Below the pieces are notes generated by a model. That model was not told the DNA's origin and searched no databases. It saw nothing but the letters and a program-made list of their open reading frames with translations. From Amaranthus tricolor (lineage: Eukaryota > Streptophyta > Magnoliopsida > Caryophyllales > Amaranthaceae): 64,000 nucleotides of DNA. This document shows positions 23,759-37,384 of this stretch, one piece after another; the stretch's first letter is position 1, and every line of letters begins with the position of its first letter. Location of the stretch: assembly GCF_026212465.1 (NCBI RefSeq), contig NC_080062.1, forward strand, positions 9,293,237-9,357,236, written 5' to 3'. The translations under genes and the position numbers were made by a program.

Positions 23759-24213
23759 GGGATATACTGTATGGTAAGCAACAACTATGGCAAAAGACGA
23801 GTGGTAACAATTTTTAAAATTTATTCTACAAAATAGCACTCAACACTTGGAAAATTAACTACAATAACATTATGAAAGTAAAAACGTTTAATCTCTGTTA
23901 AATTTTGGTAAAAGTCATAAATGCCCCTAATAAATTCCAAACTTTTTCCACAAAATAGCACTCAACTCTTGAAAATTATCTACATTAACATTTCCGTTTA
24001 GTTTAATTTCCGTAAGTTGGGCTTTACATTTGGGATTTATTAGGGATATTTATGACTTTTACCAAAACTTAACGGAAATATAACGTTTTTACCTCCATAA
24101 TGTTACTATAGTTAATTTTTCAAGAGTTGAGTGCTATTTTGTGGAGAAAAAATTTTAAAAATTGCTACTACTCGCTTTTTACAATAGTTGGTGCTTACCA
24201 TATAGAATATCCC
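23759..24213. mobile_element. Fold-back/MITE element with arms of about 220 bp
   Basis: The element is almost wholly palindromic. The left end (GGGATATACTGTATGGTAAG) is matched by the inverted right end (CTTACCATATAGAATATCCC). The complementarity continues through ATAGCACTCAAC and GGTAAAAGTCATAAAT to the centre near 23988. It lies inside an (ATT)n microsatellite. TTATTATTA on both sides could be a 9-bp duplication, but the microsatellite makes this ambiguous. It is probably a Mutator-type or fold-back non-autonomous element. Confidence 0.8.
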
Positions 24214-24640
24214 TTATTATTATTATTATTTGGAAGAAGAATAGATTTTCCATAAATCAAACAAAAACATATATAAACAAGAACAAAAACATAATTACAT
24301 TAGTTTGCTAGCGAGAAACACCTTCTAGGAAAATTACTACTCCCACCCTCCATTTCAATTTAATAGTCCCATTTAATTTGTTTTTCACAGATGTTCATGC
24401 ACTATTATTATTGTTAATATATCCAATAGTGTATAATTGAAATTGTAAAAAGTTGATTATAATAATTTTTGCATTGAGGAAAAGTTTAAAAAAAAATCTC
24501 ACTTGACTATATTTCAATTTCAATTTATAAATTAAGAAAAAAAATACAAATCAAGAATAATCGATAAATAGTGTTAAAAAATATATGGACTAATAGGCTA
24601 AATTAGATGGTGTATAATTTACTTATTAAAATTAAAACTA
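24214..24640. other. Intergenic with partial Stowaway-like end
   Basis: TACTCCCACCCTCC at about 24339 resembles a Stowaway end. No matching second end was found. No gene is seen. Confidence 0.3.
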
Positions 24641-25377
24641 GTATAAATACATACACTAACAAACTGATGGTACAAGTACTAATCATACTACAATATACTA
24701 AATAAGTACTAATACTAATATTAATATCCTGATACCAAAAGGTCAAAAGCTCTAAATTATTATTACATATTATATCTTTTAAAAAACCAATTTATTTTTT
24801 ATTTATTATTAATTTATTATCTAATCAATTATGGAGTCATTGTGTAGTTATAAACATTTTATATCCATATCATCGCATCTCGTTGAAGTTATTATCATCT
24901 GATAAACATTTTTATATTAAAATAACTTTGTACATTATACGAGTTTTCATACTAGTATATTATACGAGTTTTCATACTAGTATTATATACACTGGATAAT
25001 AGATATGACTAATACTAATAGTATTAATAAGACTAATACTATGCTAATATTAAACGACTAATTCTAATTCTATACTAATACCTATAGTACGTTATTACTA
25101 TACTAATACTCATATAATACCAATATGAATAATAGAACATTGATTAATAAATAATATATTTAATACGACTAATAATATGCTATTATTGTACCAATACGAT
25201 TAATACAACTAATATTATACTAATACGAATAATACTATGTAAATACTATACTAATACAACTTATTGTGTACTAATAATATACTAATACAGCTAATATATG
25301 TTGTGCTAATATTTACTGATCATATACCTAATAGTAATATTGATACGACTACTAGTAATACTAGTACGACTAATTAA
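24640..25377. repeat. Degenerate CTAATA/ATACGACTAATA array, left block
   Basis: Dozens of imperfect copies of motifs such as ACTAATACT, ATACTAATA and CGACTAATA occur over about 700 bp, without a fixed register. A 22-bp unit around TACGAGTTTTCATACTAGTA is duplicated in tandem at about 24938-24980. This resembles an eroded satellite. It resumes at 26367. Confidence 0.6.
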
Positions 25378-26366
<989 letters not shown>

Positions 26367-26650
26367 TATATACTAATATGATTAATATTATCATACCAAT
26401 ATGACCAACACAACTTATAATATTATAATAATAGTATTTTAATACGACTTAAATTATATTAATTAAATAATAATAATATGTCTAAGACTATATATACTAA
26501 CAATATACTAAAATGACTAATATATAATGTGCCAATATATACTAATATAAAAAAAAGTTATAATATGCTAATATTATACTAATAAGACTAAACTAAAATT
26601 ATACTAATATGCCTTGTACTAAACTAATACTATATTTACATGACTTACTA
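26367..26650. repeat. Degenerate CTAATA array, right block
   Basis: Continuation of the array at 24640-25377 (TACTAATATGATTAATA and similar) directly after the Helitron-like 3' end. Confidence 0.55.
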
Positions 26651-28741
26651 TTTTGTGTTTTGTAGTTAAATTATACACTAAGCTCAACTTAAATGTATCG
26701 GTCCCGATAATAATTTTTTTTTCTATTTTTTTTAATAATATGGGTCAATTTTTTATGAGGAGCGTCTCTGAGTATGACGGTCACTCAGGAAGAATAAGAC
26801 TGACAGATGAAAATTAGGATTTATTGGGGCATTATACATAATATACGAGGAGCCAAGTTTTCTTAATATCAATAATGAAGTTACTATGTAAACACTGATA
26901 TTATAATTATTGTTTCGTAACTAGTAAACTACCACCATTCTCATCAGTGCAATCACCATATATGACAAGTCTTCCCATATATATACTTCGTTGCTTTCAT
27001 TATACATATTACATTTCACTACTTTTTATGTAATTTAATATTATATGTTATGTTAATTATTTATGAAGTATATTAATCTAAGACGGCTCTAAGTTTAATA
27101 TTCTTCATAAATGATCAAAATAATATATATATTATCAATTTCAAATTACTTGCAACGTTAGAATTACACTACTAGTATATAAACTCGTGTAATGCACGAA
27201 TTTATTAATATAGAATATATAAATTACAACTTAAAAAAATAATGCAAGTATATATTATCATTGTTAAATTTATTAAATACATGACTTTTTAAAGCAAAAT
27301 TTAATACTTTTTTTTAAAATTATTTATCGAGTACATCAGATTTTCATTCAATTAAATTTATCAAATTTTAAGTTAGGTATATAGGATTGCTATAATAAAT
27401 TATATAAATACTTTACCTAATTTTGCTCTAATTTAAAAAAAAATTTAGATTCTAAATTAGGTACATGTTGTTATGTATTAAACTATCATCCACTGAAATA
27501 ATTTTATTTGTCAAGGCTCTTTAAGAATGACATTTGTCATTTTTCAACATTTTTATTAGTATGTATATGATCCATTTATCACACTTATTTTGTCATTATT
27601 TTTTAATTTATAAGTTAAAAGGTAGTCAAATGTGATTAAGTTTGATTCGTCTCAATGTAAAGATTGTTAATATAAAAATTGATGATTATACATAATTAGA
27701 AATATTAAGGATTGAATTAGTATATTGGATCGTGTGAAAAAACATATTATGCAAGTAATTTGGAACAGAGGAAGTAATAGATTGGAAAATTGTATCTAAG
27801 CTTTTTAAAAATAAATATTGATTGGATTTGTTGATTGATGCTATTGACTAATTTGACCGGTGGAAATTAAGGTTGATTTGCAAGATCCACCCAACCACAA
27901 GTGACAGCACCACCGAAGCCCTTCAACACCCTTGAATGGTGAATACAGATGGTCTTGTGTAAAAACCTTATTTGACATGTCTAGACCCGCCCCTACTATT
28001 AAGGTTTGAGTTCAATTTTTGAGACCTAGCGGATTCGAGTCTGGTATCAGGTCCGAAAAAATGTGTATGAGTCTAGGTCTAGGTTATTCAGATCCAAACC
28101 CAACCCATACCCTCTCTGTAGATCTATATAAGACTCAGGCCCACCAGACTCGTCCCAAATCCGTAAGACCGCTCTAGATCCGATTTATTATACATCTCGA
28201 AATCAATTTTAATTCATTCTTAACTTTTAATCATATGTATTTACACTCATTTCAGAGTTATATACAAGTCAACATAAACTCATTTCAATATCAATAAAAC
28301 CTTTAAAATGTAAAAATAATTAAAGTATGAATAATTAAATAAAGAAGCATTTAGAGCTAAATCAATAAAAAGATATATAGTTTGTAATCTACATTAATAA
28401 TAAGCACACTTTATTTTATAAACTATTTTACTCTAGCATAAAATAGTTATTTTTTAGTGGTATTATTTATTTAATCCCCTAAAATTTTATTAAAACGTTT
28501 TTGGTCCCTTGAAAAAAATAAAAGTATATTTTTATTAGCATCACCCATAACACTTGTTTATAGAATCTAAATTTTTCACTATTATTCTTATAAAAACCCC
28601 TATTATTTTCATTCTATAAACATTTATTGGTAAGTGAGTCAATAATGCATTCACAATGTTTATGTAAGTTATCACAAATATCAACTAAAATTTCACAAAA
28701 GAAATCATTAAAGTTAGTTTTTAGAATGTGATTTTTTTTAA
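26651..28741. other. Intergenic; minus-strand Helitron-like end near 27174
   Basis: No gene is seen. On the - strand a hairpin (TCGTGCATTACACGA, about 27185-27202) is followed by TTTATATACTAG ending at 27174, resembling a second Helitron 3' terminus. The segment 27890-28200 is less AT-rich with GGTCTAGGTC-type repeats of unknown class. Confidence 0.35.
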
Positions 28742-29105
28742 GGGTGTTGCTATTTTTCGCCATCCCTTTTCATTTTTTCGCCACCCCCCCAAAATTACTT
28801 AATTGCCCCTGGATTTAAAAAATTACAAAAATGCCATTGGAGTTAAAACATAATTAATAAATGTAAATCACGCTTAATAACACTATTAAGAATTTAATGC
28901 GGATGATTTGTCTATATATATCGAATTCTGAGATGCGTTTGAAGTACGAATTCAAACACGGTACTATCTTTCTAAAAAACTGGTACTATCTCTCTAAAAA
29001 GGGGTGAAGAAGTTGTAAGGCGTAATTGGTTGAATATGGCTAACGAAAGCGACTATGAGTCGGATGCGGTACGTAAAACTGTCGTTCGAAAAAAAAAAAA
29101 AAACA

Positions 29106-29262
29106 AGTCGCACAAATCTAGGCGACTGAACCATGGTTCAGTCGCACAAATCTGGGCGACTAACCCATGGTCCAGTCGCACAAATCTGGGCGACTGATCC
29201 ATGGTCCAGTCGCCCAATTTTGTGCAACTGGACCAGGGGTTAGTCGCCAGATTTGTGCGACT
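29106..29262. repeat. 34-bp palindromic module array, left (5 units)
   Basis: Five copies of a 22-bp imperfect palindrome, AGTCGC(N10)GCGACT, are separated by four 12-bp imperfect palindromes like GAACCATGGTTC, giving a 34-bp period. The last palindrome is 21 bp. Copies four and five run in inverted sense. It lies 364-520 bp from the left end of the MULE. Confidence 0.9.
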
Positions 29263-29661
29263 GGTTTATTATTATTATTATTATTATTATTTTTTATTTA
29301 CGTATTAATGTTTTTTTAAATTATTATTATAATTATTGTTAGTACTATTATTATTATTATTATTGTTGTTGTCATTATTATAATTTTTATTGTTGATATT
29401 TTTATTTTTTAAATTTTTTAATATTTTAATTTACGTAATTTATTTATTTATTTAATTATTTATTTATTTATTATTGTTATAATTATTATTATTATTTTTG
29501 TATTTGTTGTCATTATTATTACTATTATTATTATTGTTATTATTTGTCTTGTCATTATTTATTTATTTTAAATGTTTTTAAATTTTTTTATTAACGTAAT
29601 GTTTTTATTATTATTAAAATTGTTATTGTTATTGTCATTATTAGTTTGATTTATCGTTATC

Positions 29662-29880
<219 letters not shown>

Positions 29881-31036
29881 AATCCAATTATTATTATTGT
29901 AGTCATTAATGTACTTAATTTATATCATTTCAAATGTGCAGGAGTTTGAAAACTTTGGAGACAACGTAGACTACTTCGGTCACTTTGTTACGGATAGGGA
30001 ATTTATCTCCATAGATAAGTTACATAGTTGGGCCGATGCGATAGCAATAACAATTGGTTTTCAATTTACACGTGCTTCTTATAAAAAGAAAGAAGGACGT
30101 TCCAGAGTTAGTTGTTATTTAAGATGTCACCGCTATGGTAAACTTAGGGGTGATGTAGATAATGTAGATAATGCTGCCCGACCTGGTTCTAAAAGTAGGA
30201 GTTGTGGGTGTAAATTTATGATTGTAGGAAGTAGTCTTAAACCAGGAGAAAGACCTTGGACGGTAAGGGTGTGTCCTGGTGAAAAGGGAAAACATAACTA
30301 CCCGTTCTTGGTGTACAGAGATGGTCATGTAAGGGCGAGGATTAATGTAGATATTCGGGAGCACATACGACAGCTTAGTGCAACCGGAATGCAACCGGCC
30401 TTTATTATGGACCTGCTCCTTTCATGCACTGGTTCGATGCACCGATGTCTTTCTACTCTGCAGCAACGTTTCTTAACATTGCCATTGCTTATTATGGTGC
30501 TGCTGACGGGAATCCGCAATACAACTGTTTGATTCTTCTGTTAAGAAAAGCACAGGCCGCGAGAAGTGTTAACAAACTAATACATATACTTTGGGTTAAT
30601 CGAAATCATTTTGTTCAACTTTTTATGAACGACGATTCATCCCCTCTGCCGCCGATCCACCCAGGTTGGAAACAAGCAGCTGACAATTTCGCGAAAGATC
30701 TTGACACAAATTTCACTACGAGGATTATGCTGTGGAATAATCTACGCGGGTCACACCCACCAACAAATAACACCGCTGACGATGCTGTAAATTTAGATAC
30801 TCCATAGAATTTATACACGACATTCATTAAAAGTTGTATATAATCCATAATTATACTACATTGTGTGGTGTTAACAATTTATTTATTTCTTTGATTAATA
30901 GGAGGAATTTATAATGTTGGTAGACAAATATACATGTATGTGTGTGATGTGGGTTAGTGTGTATATTTTTGTAAAATAAATGCAATCATTGACGAAAATA
31001 AATGCAATAAATAATGTAAAATAGTTTCAGTACAGA

Positions 31037-31198
31037 CTATTCAGGGCCTTGCCCTTGATCAATTTGCCATTCATCAAATAAATCTCTACAATCATTAAGG
31101 TATATTTCTAAAGCATGTCGTTGACGGGAGTTCAAATCCACAATCCGTGTAGGTAGTCTTGCCACTGGAGCGAATCGACTGGCCCATTCTTTCGCGAA
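31037..31198 (-). pseudogene. Exon-like fragment, 53 codons, inverted relative to the MULE gene
   Basis: On the - strand a good acceptor (TTTTTGTGTTTTCAG) precedes an open stretch beginning FAKEWASRF and ending QGQGPE before TAG. It resembles in general pattern the tail of the + strand gene (FAKDLDTNF...TRI against FAKEWASRF...TRI). It may be an inverted second copy of an OTU-type C-terminal exon. A donor-like GGTAAGTT lies at about 32300-32307 on the same strand, but the phases do not join, and no ATG is present there. Confidence 0.4.
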
Positions 31199-31470
31199 CT
31201 GAAAACACAAAAAGACAATGTGCGTTATTAATTCATTAAAAAAAAGAACCTGGAAAAAAAATTAATAATAATCATGTTTTTTTTTATATTTCAAAATTTA
31301 AAATTATTATTCCTAAATAAACGGAAAAAAAAACAAATTTAAAATAAATAAATAAATAAATTATTTACAATATTAACATTTTATTAAAAAAATATATAAA
31401 TTTATTAATAAAAATCAGGTTTTTTTTTTAAATTTCAAACTTTAAATATATTTTTCCTAAATATAAGGAA

Positions 31471-31681
<211 letters not shown>

Positions 31682-31764
31682 ATCAGTTTTTTTTTTTAAA
31701 TTTCAATTTTTAAATTTATTACTCCAAAATATACAAAAAATTAAAAAAAAAAAAAAAGAAAATG

Positions 31765-31888
31765 AGTCGCCCAGATCCGGGCGGCTGGACCCCGGTTCAG
31801 CCGCCTAAAATTAGGCGACTGAATCGGGGTTCAGCCGCCTAAAATTAGGCGACTGAATCGGGGTTCAGCCGCCCAGATCTGGGCGACT
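31765..31888. repeat. 34-bp palindromic module array, right (4 units)
   Basis: Four 22-bp palindromes (AGTCGC or AGCCGC outer arms, with GATC or AATT centres) are spaced by three 12-bp spacers like GAATCGGGGTTC. It is flanked by an A run with GAAAATG on the left and the exact inverted complement CATTTTC with a T run on the right. The whole block is therefore a large hairpin-forming unit. Confidence 0.9.
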
Positions 31889-32238
31889 CATTTTCTTTTT
31901 TTTTTTTTTTCCGTAAAATATAAATAACATATATATTCACTTACTAAAAAATAAATAAATAAACATTACAACATACAAATTTAAACTAATAATTTATAAA
32001 ACAAAACATAAACATATATTTAATAATAAGTAAAAATAACAATAACAATAATAATAATAAAATTAATGATAACAACATTAACATATATTTAATAATACAA
32101 AATTAACAATCACAATAATAATAATAACATTAACATATATTTAATATTAACAAAAATAACAATACAATAATAATAATAATAAAATTAATAATAATAAAAT
32201 TAACAAAATACATACGGAAAAAATAAAAAAAAAATTGG

Positions 32239-32260
32239 AGTCGCCCAGATCTGGGCGACT
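32239..32260. repeat. Single 22-bp palindromic module
   Basis: A single AGTCGCCCAGATCTGGGCGACT-type palindrome, perfect over all 22 bases. It lies between an A run and a T run, 270 bp from the right end of the MULE. Confidence 0.9.
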
Positions 32261-32790
32261 TCTATTTTTTTTTTTTTGATGATTAAATTTAATTAAAAAT
32301 AACTTACCTCGATTGATAAATCCCGGATTGAACTTAATTTTTGCTCCCAAATTTTGCTTTTGTATGTTGGTTTTTAGTTGTAGTGAGAGAATTTTTAGTG
32401 TGAGTGTGGTTTATATAGAAAATTTTAGGTTTAATGGCATAAATGTAATTTTTTCAAAAACCAAGGGCAATATGGTAATTTACTAGGGGTGGCGAAAAAA
32501 TAAAAAGGGTGGCGAATTATAAGAATTGGGTTTTTTTAATGCATAGGCCAACAAATGCCATGGTGCTTACCTTCAACAAATCACAATGAAAAACCGTACT
32601 ATTATTTTATTGTAGTAAATAATTTCATTAGTAGGTCTTTTTCCTATTATTCCTCTACCTTTTAATCATTGAAAACTCAAAATGCACCTTATAGGAACCT
32701 ATAATTAATTAACTGTGTTCAATTGTGTTTACAGCTCATGTTTACGCAATGCCAATTATTTTTTTAATAAAAAATCCAATCTTGAATATT

Positions 32791-33068
32791 TACTCCCTCG
32801 TATTCACCTTAGGAGTTCCATTTGACATTTTACGGATTTTAAGGAGAGTCAAAAATGGGACCCTAAGGGTAGGAAAGAGAGTGATATTATGAGTTTTTTA
32901 ATGTAAGGAAGGAAAAATTAGTATGGGTAATAGAGGGTATAATTGAAAATAGGATAAAGTTACTAAGGGCATAAAAGTCAAAAACCTATACCAAAAATAG
33001 AAATAGGACTATTAAGGTGACTTGACCATAAAAGGAAATGAGACACATAAGCTGAATAGGAGGGAGTA
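32791..33068. mobile_element. Stowaway-type MITE, 278 bp
   Basis: The ends TACTCCCTC and GAGGGAGTA are inverted repeats including the TA target duplication typical of Tc1/mariner-derived Stowaway elements. The interior is non-coding, as expected for this family. Confidence 0.75.
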
Positions 33069-36000
33069 CTTTTTAGTAAATGTCATGAGTTTAATTTAGT
33101 ATTCATATTCTCCTTTTTTTCGGCTTATACTGTGATAAAAAGTAATTTCTTTTTTCAAGAATCTTAAAAATTTAATTATCCTTTATTCTAATTTTATTTT
33201 TCTAAAAGAACAAAATTATTTAAAACAAATGTACTTCAATTGGTTGAATTTTAACTATTTCTCTTCAATGAGCTGAACTTTAAATATAAGTTTCATCTAA
33301 TGGGTTGTGACCTGTTTGTGACCTAAACAACTAGTTGCTATTGCGGCTATACACGTACACGTGGTTGTACACGTGGCTTTTCTTTTAAATTCTATTTTAT
33401 TTTTTATGTTATAGTTTTATATTTATTATATTTTATTGTAATTCTAAATTTAATTTAATAAAATTATTATTTATTTTAGAAGTATTATTTAATTTATTTT
33501 ATAACAATATTATACATCTTGTTTTGTTGCCTTAAAAATTGACAAATAAATATTCGTTACGATCGAATTTTCAAACTAAGTGTTTCTTAACGGTGAACGC
33601 AACGTTCCTTTAACAAAAATTGTAAACATAGGTATAAATAATGTCAAGTATCTTCTCAATTTGTGTGCCTAAAAATTGGTGAATTTGTACTAATTTCAAT
33701 TAGATTTTAAAACTCAATACTCGTTTAGGGTAATCAGGACGGAAAAAATTAATAGCACCAGTAAAAACGATGTTAAGTATTGATTCACTTTATTAGAGTA
33801 ACATTTAGCCCTAAAAGCCAAGTTAGTGAAGGTAGGGAGGCTAACTCTAGAAGGTGGGTCTCTGCCTACCTCCAAACTAGTCTCTTAGACATTTTCAGTG
33901 TTGGAGCAAAGATTTTAGAGGTCCTATTCTTCATCTTATGATTATGTTAGATTGTCCGACTTAACCTTTTGCACTAGTGGTTTAGTAGCCTAGAATTCAA
34001 CTACTACTAGAAAATCCCATATTATACTCGAAAGGTGTTTGGGGGAACATAAATGTGTTTTCAGTTGATTTTTGATCCTTTTTTTAACAGATCGAACATG
34101 AATTGTTTGATAAGAGTTGTGCTCATAGTAAGAGCTTAAGGTCGAGAAAGTTACACTTCTAATTTAAGATAGTCAGCATAAGTCTTTTAAGGCTTGGAGG
34201 CACATTATAAAGATATTTGACCATTGACTTGGAACTTTGTTCAAGCTCTTAGAAATGAGCATTACCCTTAGATGGACTTTCTCTTGACCTAATATTTACA
34301 TGTTTTCTTGTCTTAAAGCATCCTTTTATGTTAGAGTTCTCAAGCTTTGAACCTAATATATTCATTTTCGCTTTCTATATATCTTAGTGTTGTTTGTACT
34401 TATTCCTCATTGAACTAGTTGCTCCCTTAAGCGACTTTCCTCACACTTCACCAGCTCAAATCCCACATGCCTCTAAAGACAAATCTAACTTATCTAGAGG
34501 TTAGTTTGATTTTAATTTTAGTTTGATTTTAATTAGGAAATATAAAAAGGCAATAAGGTTTCAAAAAAGAAATTAAAAGCAATATAAAAACTTATTAGAA
34601 ATATAGTGGATAACAACTAAAAATCAATTCAGTGGAACTGAAAAGTTGATAAAAATTGAAAAATGGGTCAAAATTATCAAGTATGACTTTTTACACGATT
34701 TGCCCCAAATTCTTTCGCTTTTTCTAGGGCGCTTAGTATCAATTTTCGGGACAAAGTTTTTGGGTTATAAACCATTGATTTTTGGTCGGAATTCTGGTCA
34801 AATAAAAAATTGACTAGTCTACTAAAAAATAATCATTCCCAATTTAAAAAACACATATTATAAAAAGTAATAGTTAAAATATGTATTATCCTTGTAAAAC
34901 ACTCTCTACATTCTCTTTTGTTCTCATTTACTTTTTTATAAATATTAATGCAAACTTAAATATTGAATAACTTTAATTGCGGGTTGCTAAAAATTATTAA
35001 AGATTGATAATTAAAAAATATTTATTAAGATCTATAATGATACTAAATAAATATGTTTTTTTTAACATAAATTCATTAGTAATCGTATTAGAAGTTTAAT
35101 ATAAAACTCAATTCTATTAAAAATGGAGGGGGTAGAGTAATTTTTTATAAAAAATTCAAATTGAGATTGTAATTGATGAATGTAAAATATTGATGAATGT
35201 AAAAATTCTAAAGTATCCTCTTTCATAACCTTATTCATATATATTTTCTTTAACTAATAGTATTACTTGGCTGGCTCCTAAGCCCATGGGATTGGATTTT
35301 CATTCTAAGAAATTTTTTATTTCAAGAATGATTGGAAAATTGACACAAGTAAATTAGTAGGATTCACCAAACATTTTGACATCTTCACATGAAAGTTGGA
35401 AAAGGTGGCAAACATGTGGCCCAAGTAACAATATATAAATTGGAAGTGTATATATGTAGGAATATGTATGCATAATGCATAGTAGCATTTAGCAATAAAT
35501 GGAAAAACCATGCCCTCGAGAGGATCCCCACTTTCCCAAATAGGCATAAACCACAAAAAGTAATAGTTAAATTAAAGAAAATGTAACAAAAATTTAAAAC
35601 AAAAGTAAAATCAGAAAAATACTCCTTATGTCTATCTTATTTTGCATGATGCAGACTATTTTACTGATTATGTATTTTTTTTTAGTAATTGTCTCACCCT
35701 TATTGTTTTAATTTTATCTACAAACTTATAATTTATTTTTATTTTAACCTCTTATTTTTATCCCCTACTTATTTTTTATCTCATTTTTCAACTAAATTTT
35801 CTTTTTTACTAAATTTCACTCATTTTATACTAGGTATAAAATAAAAGAGTCCAGTGTGTAAATAAACAAATTAAAAGGGGCGAATCAATAAAAGAGCATG
35901 GAGCATATGAGTGTAATGATTTGAAGAAGCACCAACCAAATATTCTTAGTTAATTGAGATGGCCCAAAATGTCTACACATTATTATGTTTTGTTATTGAA

Positions 36001-36540
36001 TTTCTAGTAGCTTATTAAATACCCACTATCAACGGCTCCAAAGCCTAAAGTACATGACCACCGCCCTAATCAACGTTTCTAGTTGATTTCAAGTCTTGTT
36101 ACTAGCTAGCTAGCTTGCTATTCTTCTCATATATTGTATTTAAAAAGTTTCCACATTTAATAATTATATGACCACAAATATTATGAATGTTGATCATAAG
36201 GAACATATATTTTATACGTGTAATGAATATAATATTTATTGTCTATTTAAGAGGCTATTACAATTTACATTTTGATTAGCATAATTTTCTCATCAATTAT
36301 TAAATAACCAGGCTAGAGGGGATGTATCCCCACATTGAATAAATCTCAGTAAATTTTACGTGTTGTTTTGATTGGTTGATATCATTTTAAGGTTTCCAAT
36401 TTTTTTTTTTCGAATTCAATTAGGAATCTAATTATTGATCATGGGAGATTAATTATCAATTTTGATCAATATTAGATTACCAAGAAACATCAATTGGCAT
36501 TAGAGCTTTAGGTTTTTGGTGATTAATTGAGAGTTTTTGA
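33069..36540. other. Intergenic, no gene seen
   Basis: Long AT-rich stretch. Two GTACACGTGG copies (each with a CACGTG G-box core) lie at 33355-33376. A degenerate Stowaway-like sequence may span about 35628-35880. No coding sequence is recognised. Confidence 0.45.
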
Positions 36541-36549
36541 TTGAATTTG

Positions 36550-37380
36550 GTATTTAAAATGACAACCATGAGGTTAGACAAAGAAAAGTTTGATAAAAAC
36601 TAGAAATTTTGCTTATGGTAAGTCAAAAAAAGTTGTATTAACCCAACATGGTGTTTATAAGGCATTGGAAGGCATCTCCAAAATTTTGCCACCAAAATGA
36701 AAAGTGCAACATGGGGGGAGATGGTTTCTAAGGCTCTTCTTAATGTAATTCAATTGTGCCTGTTAAATGAATTGTTGAGAGAAATGGTGAAAGAAGATAC
36801 TTTCAAGGAGATTTGGGATAGGCTAAAGTCATTGTACATAGTAAAGAGTGTTCGAAATAGATTGTTGTTGAATAATTAATTGTATGATTTACGCTTGAAG
36901 GAAGATAATTCTCTAAATACTCACCAAGATGAGTTTTGGACAATTATTATGGATTTGTAAAATATTAATGAGATTATTAATGATGAGGAGTTTGGTTACA
37001 TGGGTGAAGATGAGATAAATAAGATAAGTAAACAAGGAGTGTTCAGAGGGAAGAGGACAAGTATAAGACAGTAAGTTTCAACGTTGTTGTGTCTGTAACA
37101 CAAAAGGATACTTGATTACATAAATTTAAATCTATAAGGTCTATCAAGGAAAACCTATTTGGGTGGTTTTAACTACGTGCTCACATTCATCAACGATTAT
37201 TCAAACAAATTCCATTGTTACTTCATACAGAAAAAGGATGAAGTAATGAGTGCCTCTAAGGATTAGAAGAACATGATTGAGAAGAACATCGATAAGAGCA
37301 CCAAAACATTGAGAAACGACGATGGGCTTAAGAGTGTGCTTCAAGAACGAGATTATTTGACATCATATATACTTGTGAAG
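36550..37380 (+). pseudogene. Decayed Copia fragment (gag and integrase pieces)
   Basis: Gag-like sequence at about 36555-36990 in broken frames: LRLKEDNSLNTHQDEF, and before it DTFKEIWDRLKSLY. Integrase-like sequence follows at about 37160-37330: GGFNYVLTFINDYSNKF, then the eroded RSDNG-type site TLRNDDGLK. Several stops occur and the zinc knuckle and protease region is deleted. No LTR was found. It meets an opposed Copia fragment near 37380. Confidence 0.7.
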
Positions 37381-37384
37381 GTAG

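Noticed and set aside
29106..29262. CRISPR-like array of repeats and spacers
   Set aside because: Both the 22-bp and the 12-bp parts repeat, the spacers are too short and not unique, there are no cas genes, and the context is a plant transposon.
32147..32350. 67-codon minus-strand frame as first exon for the fragment at 31037-31198
   Set aside because: It has no ATG, and its donor phase does not match the acceptor phase of the downstream fragment.
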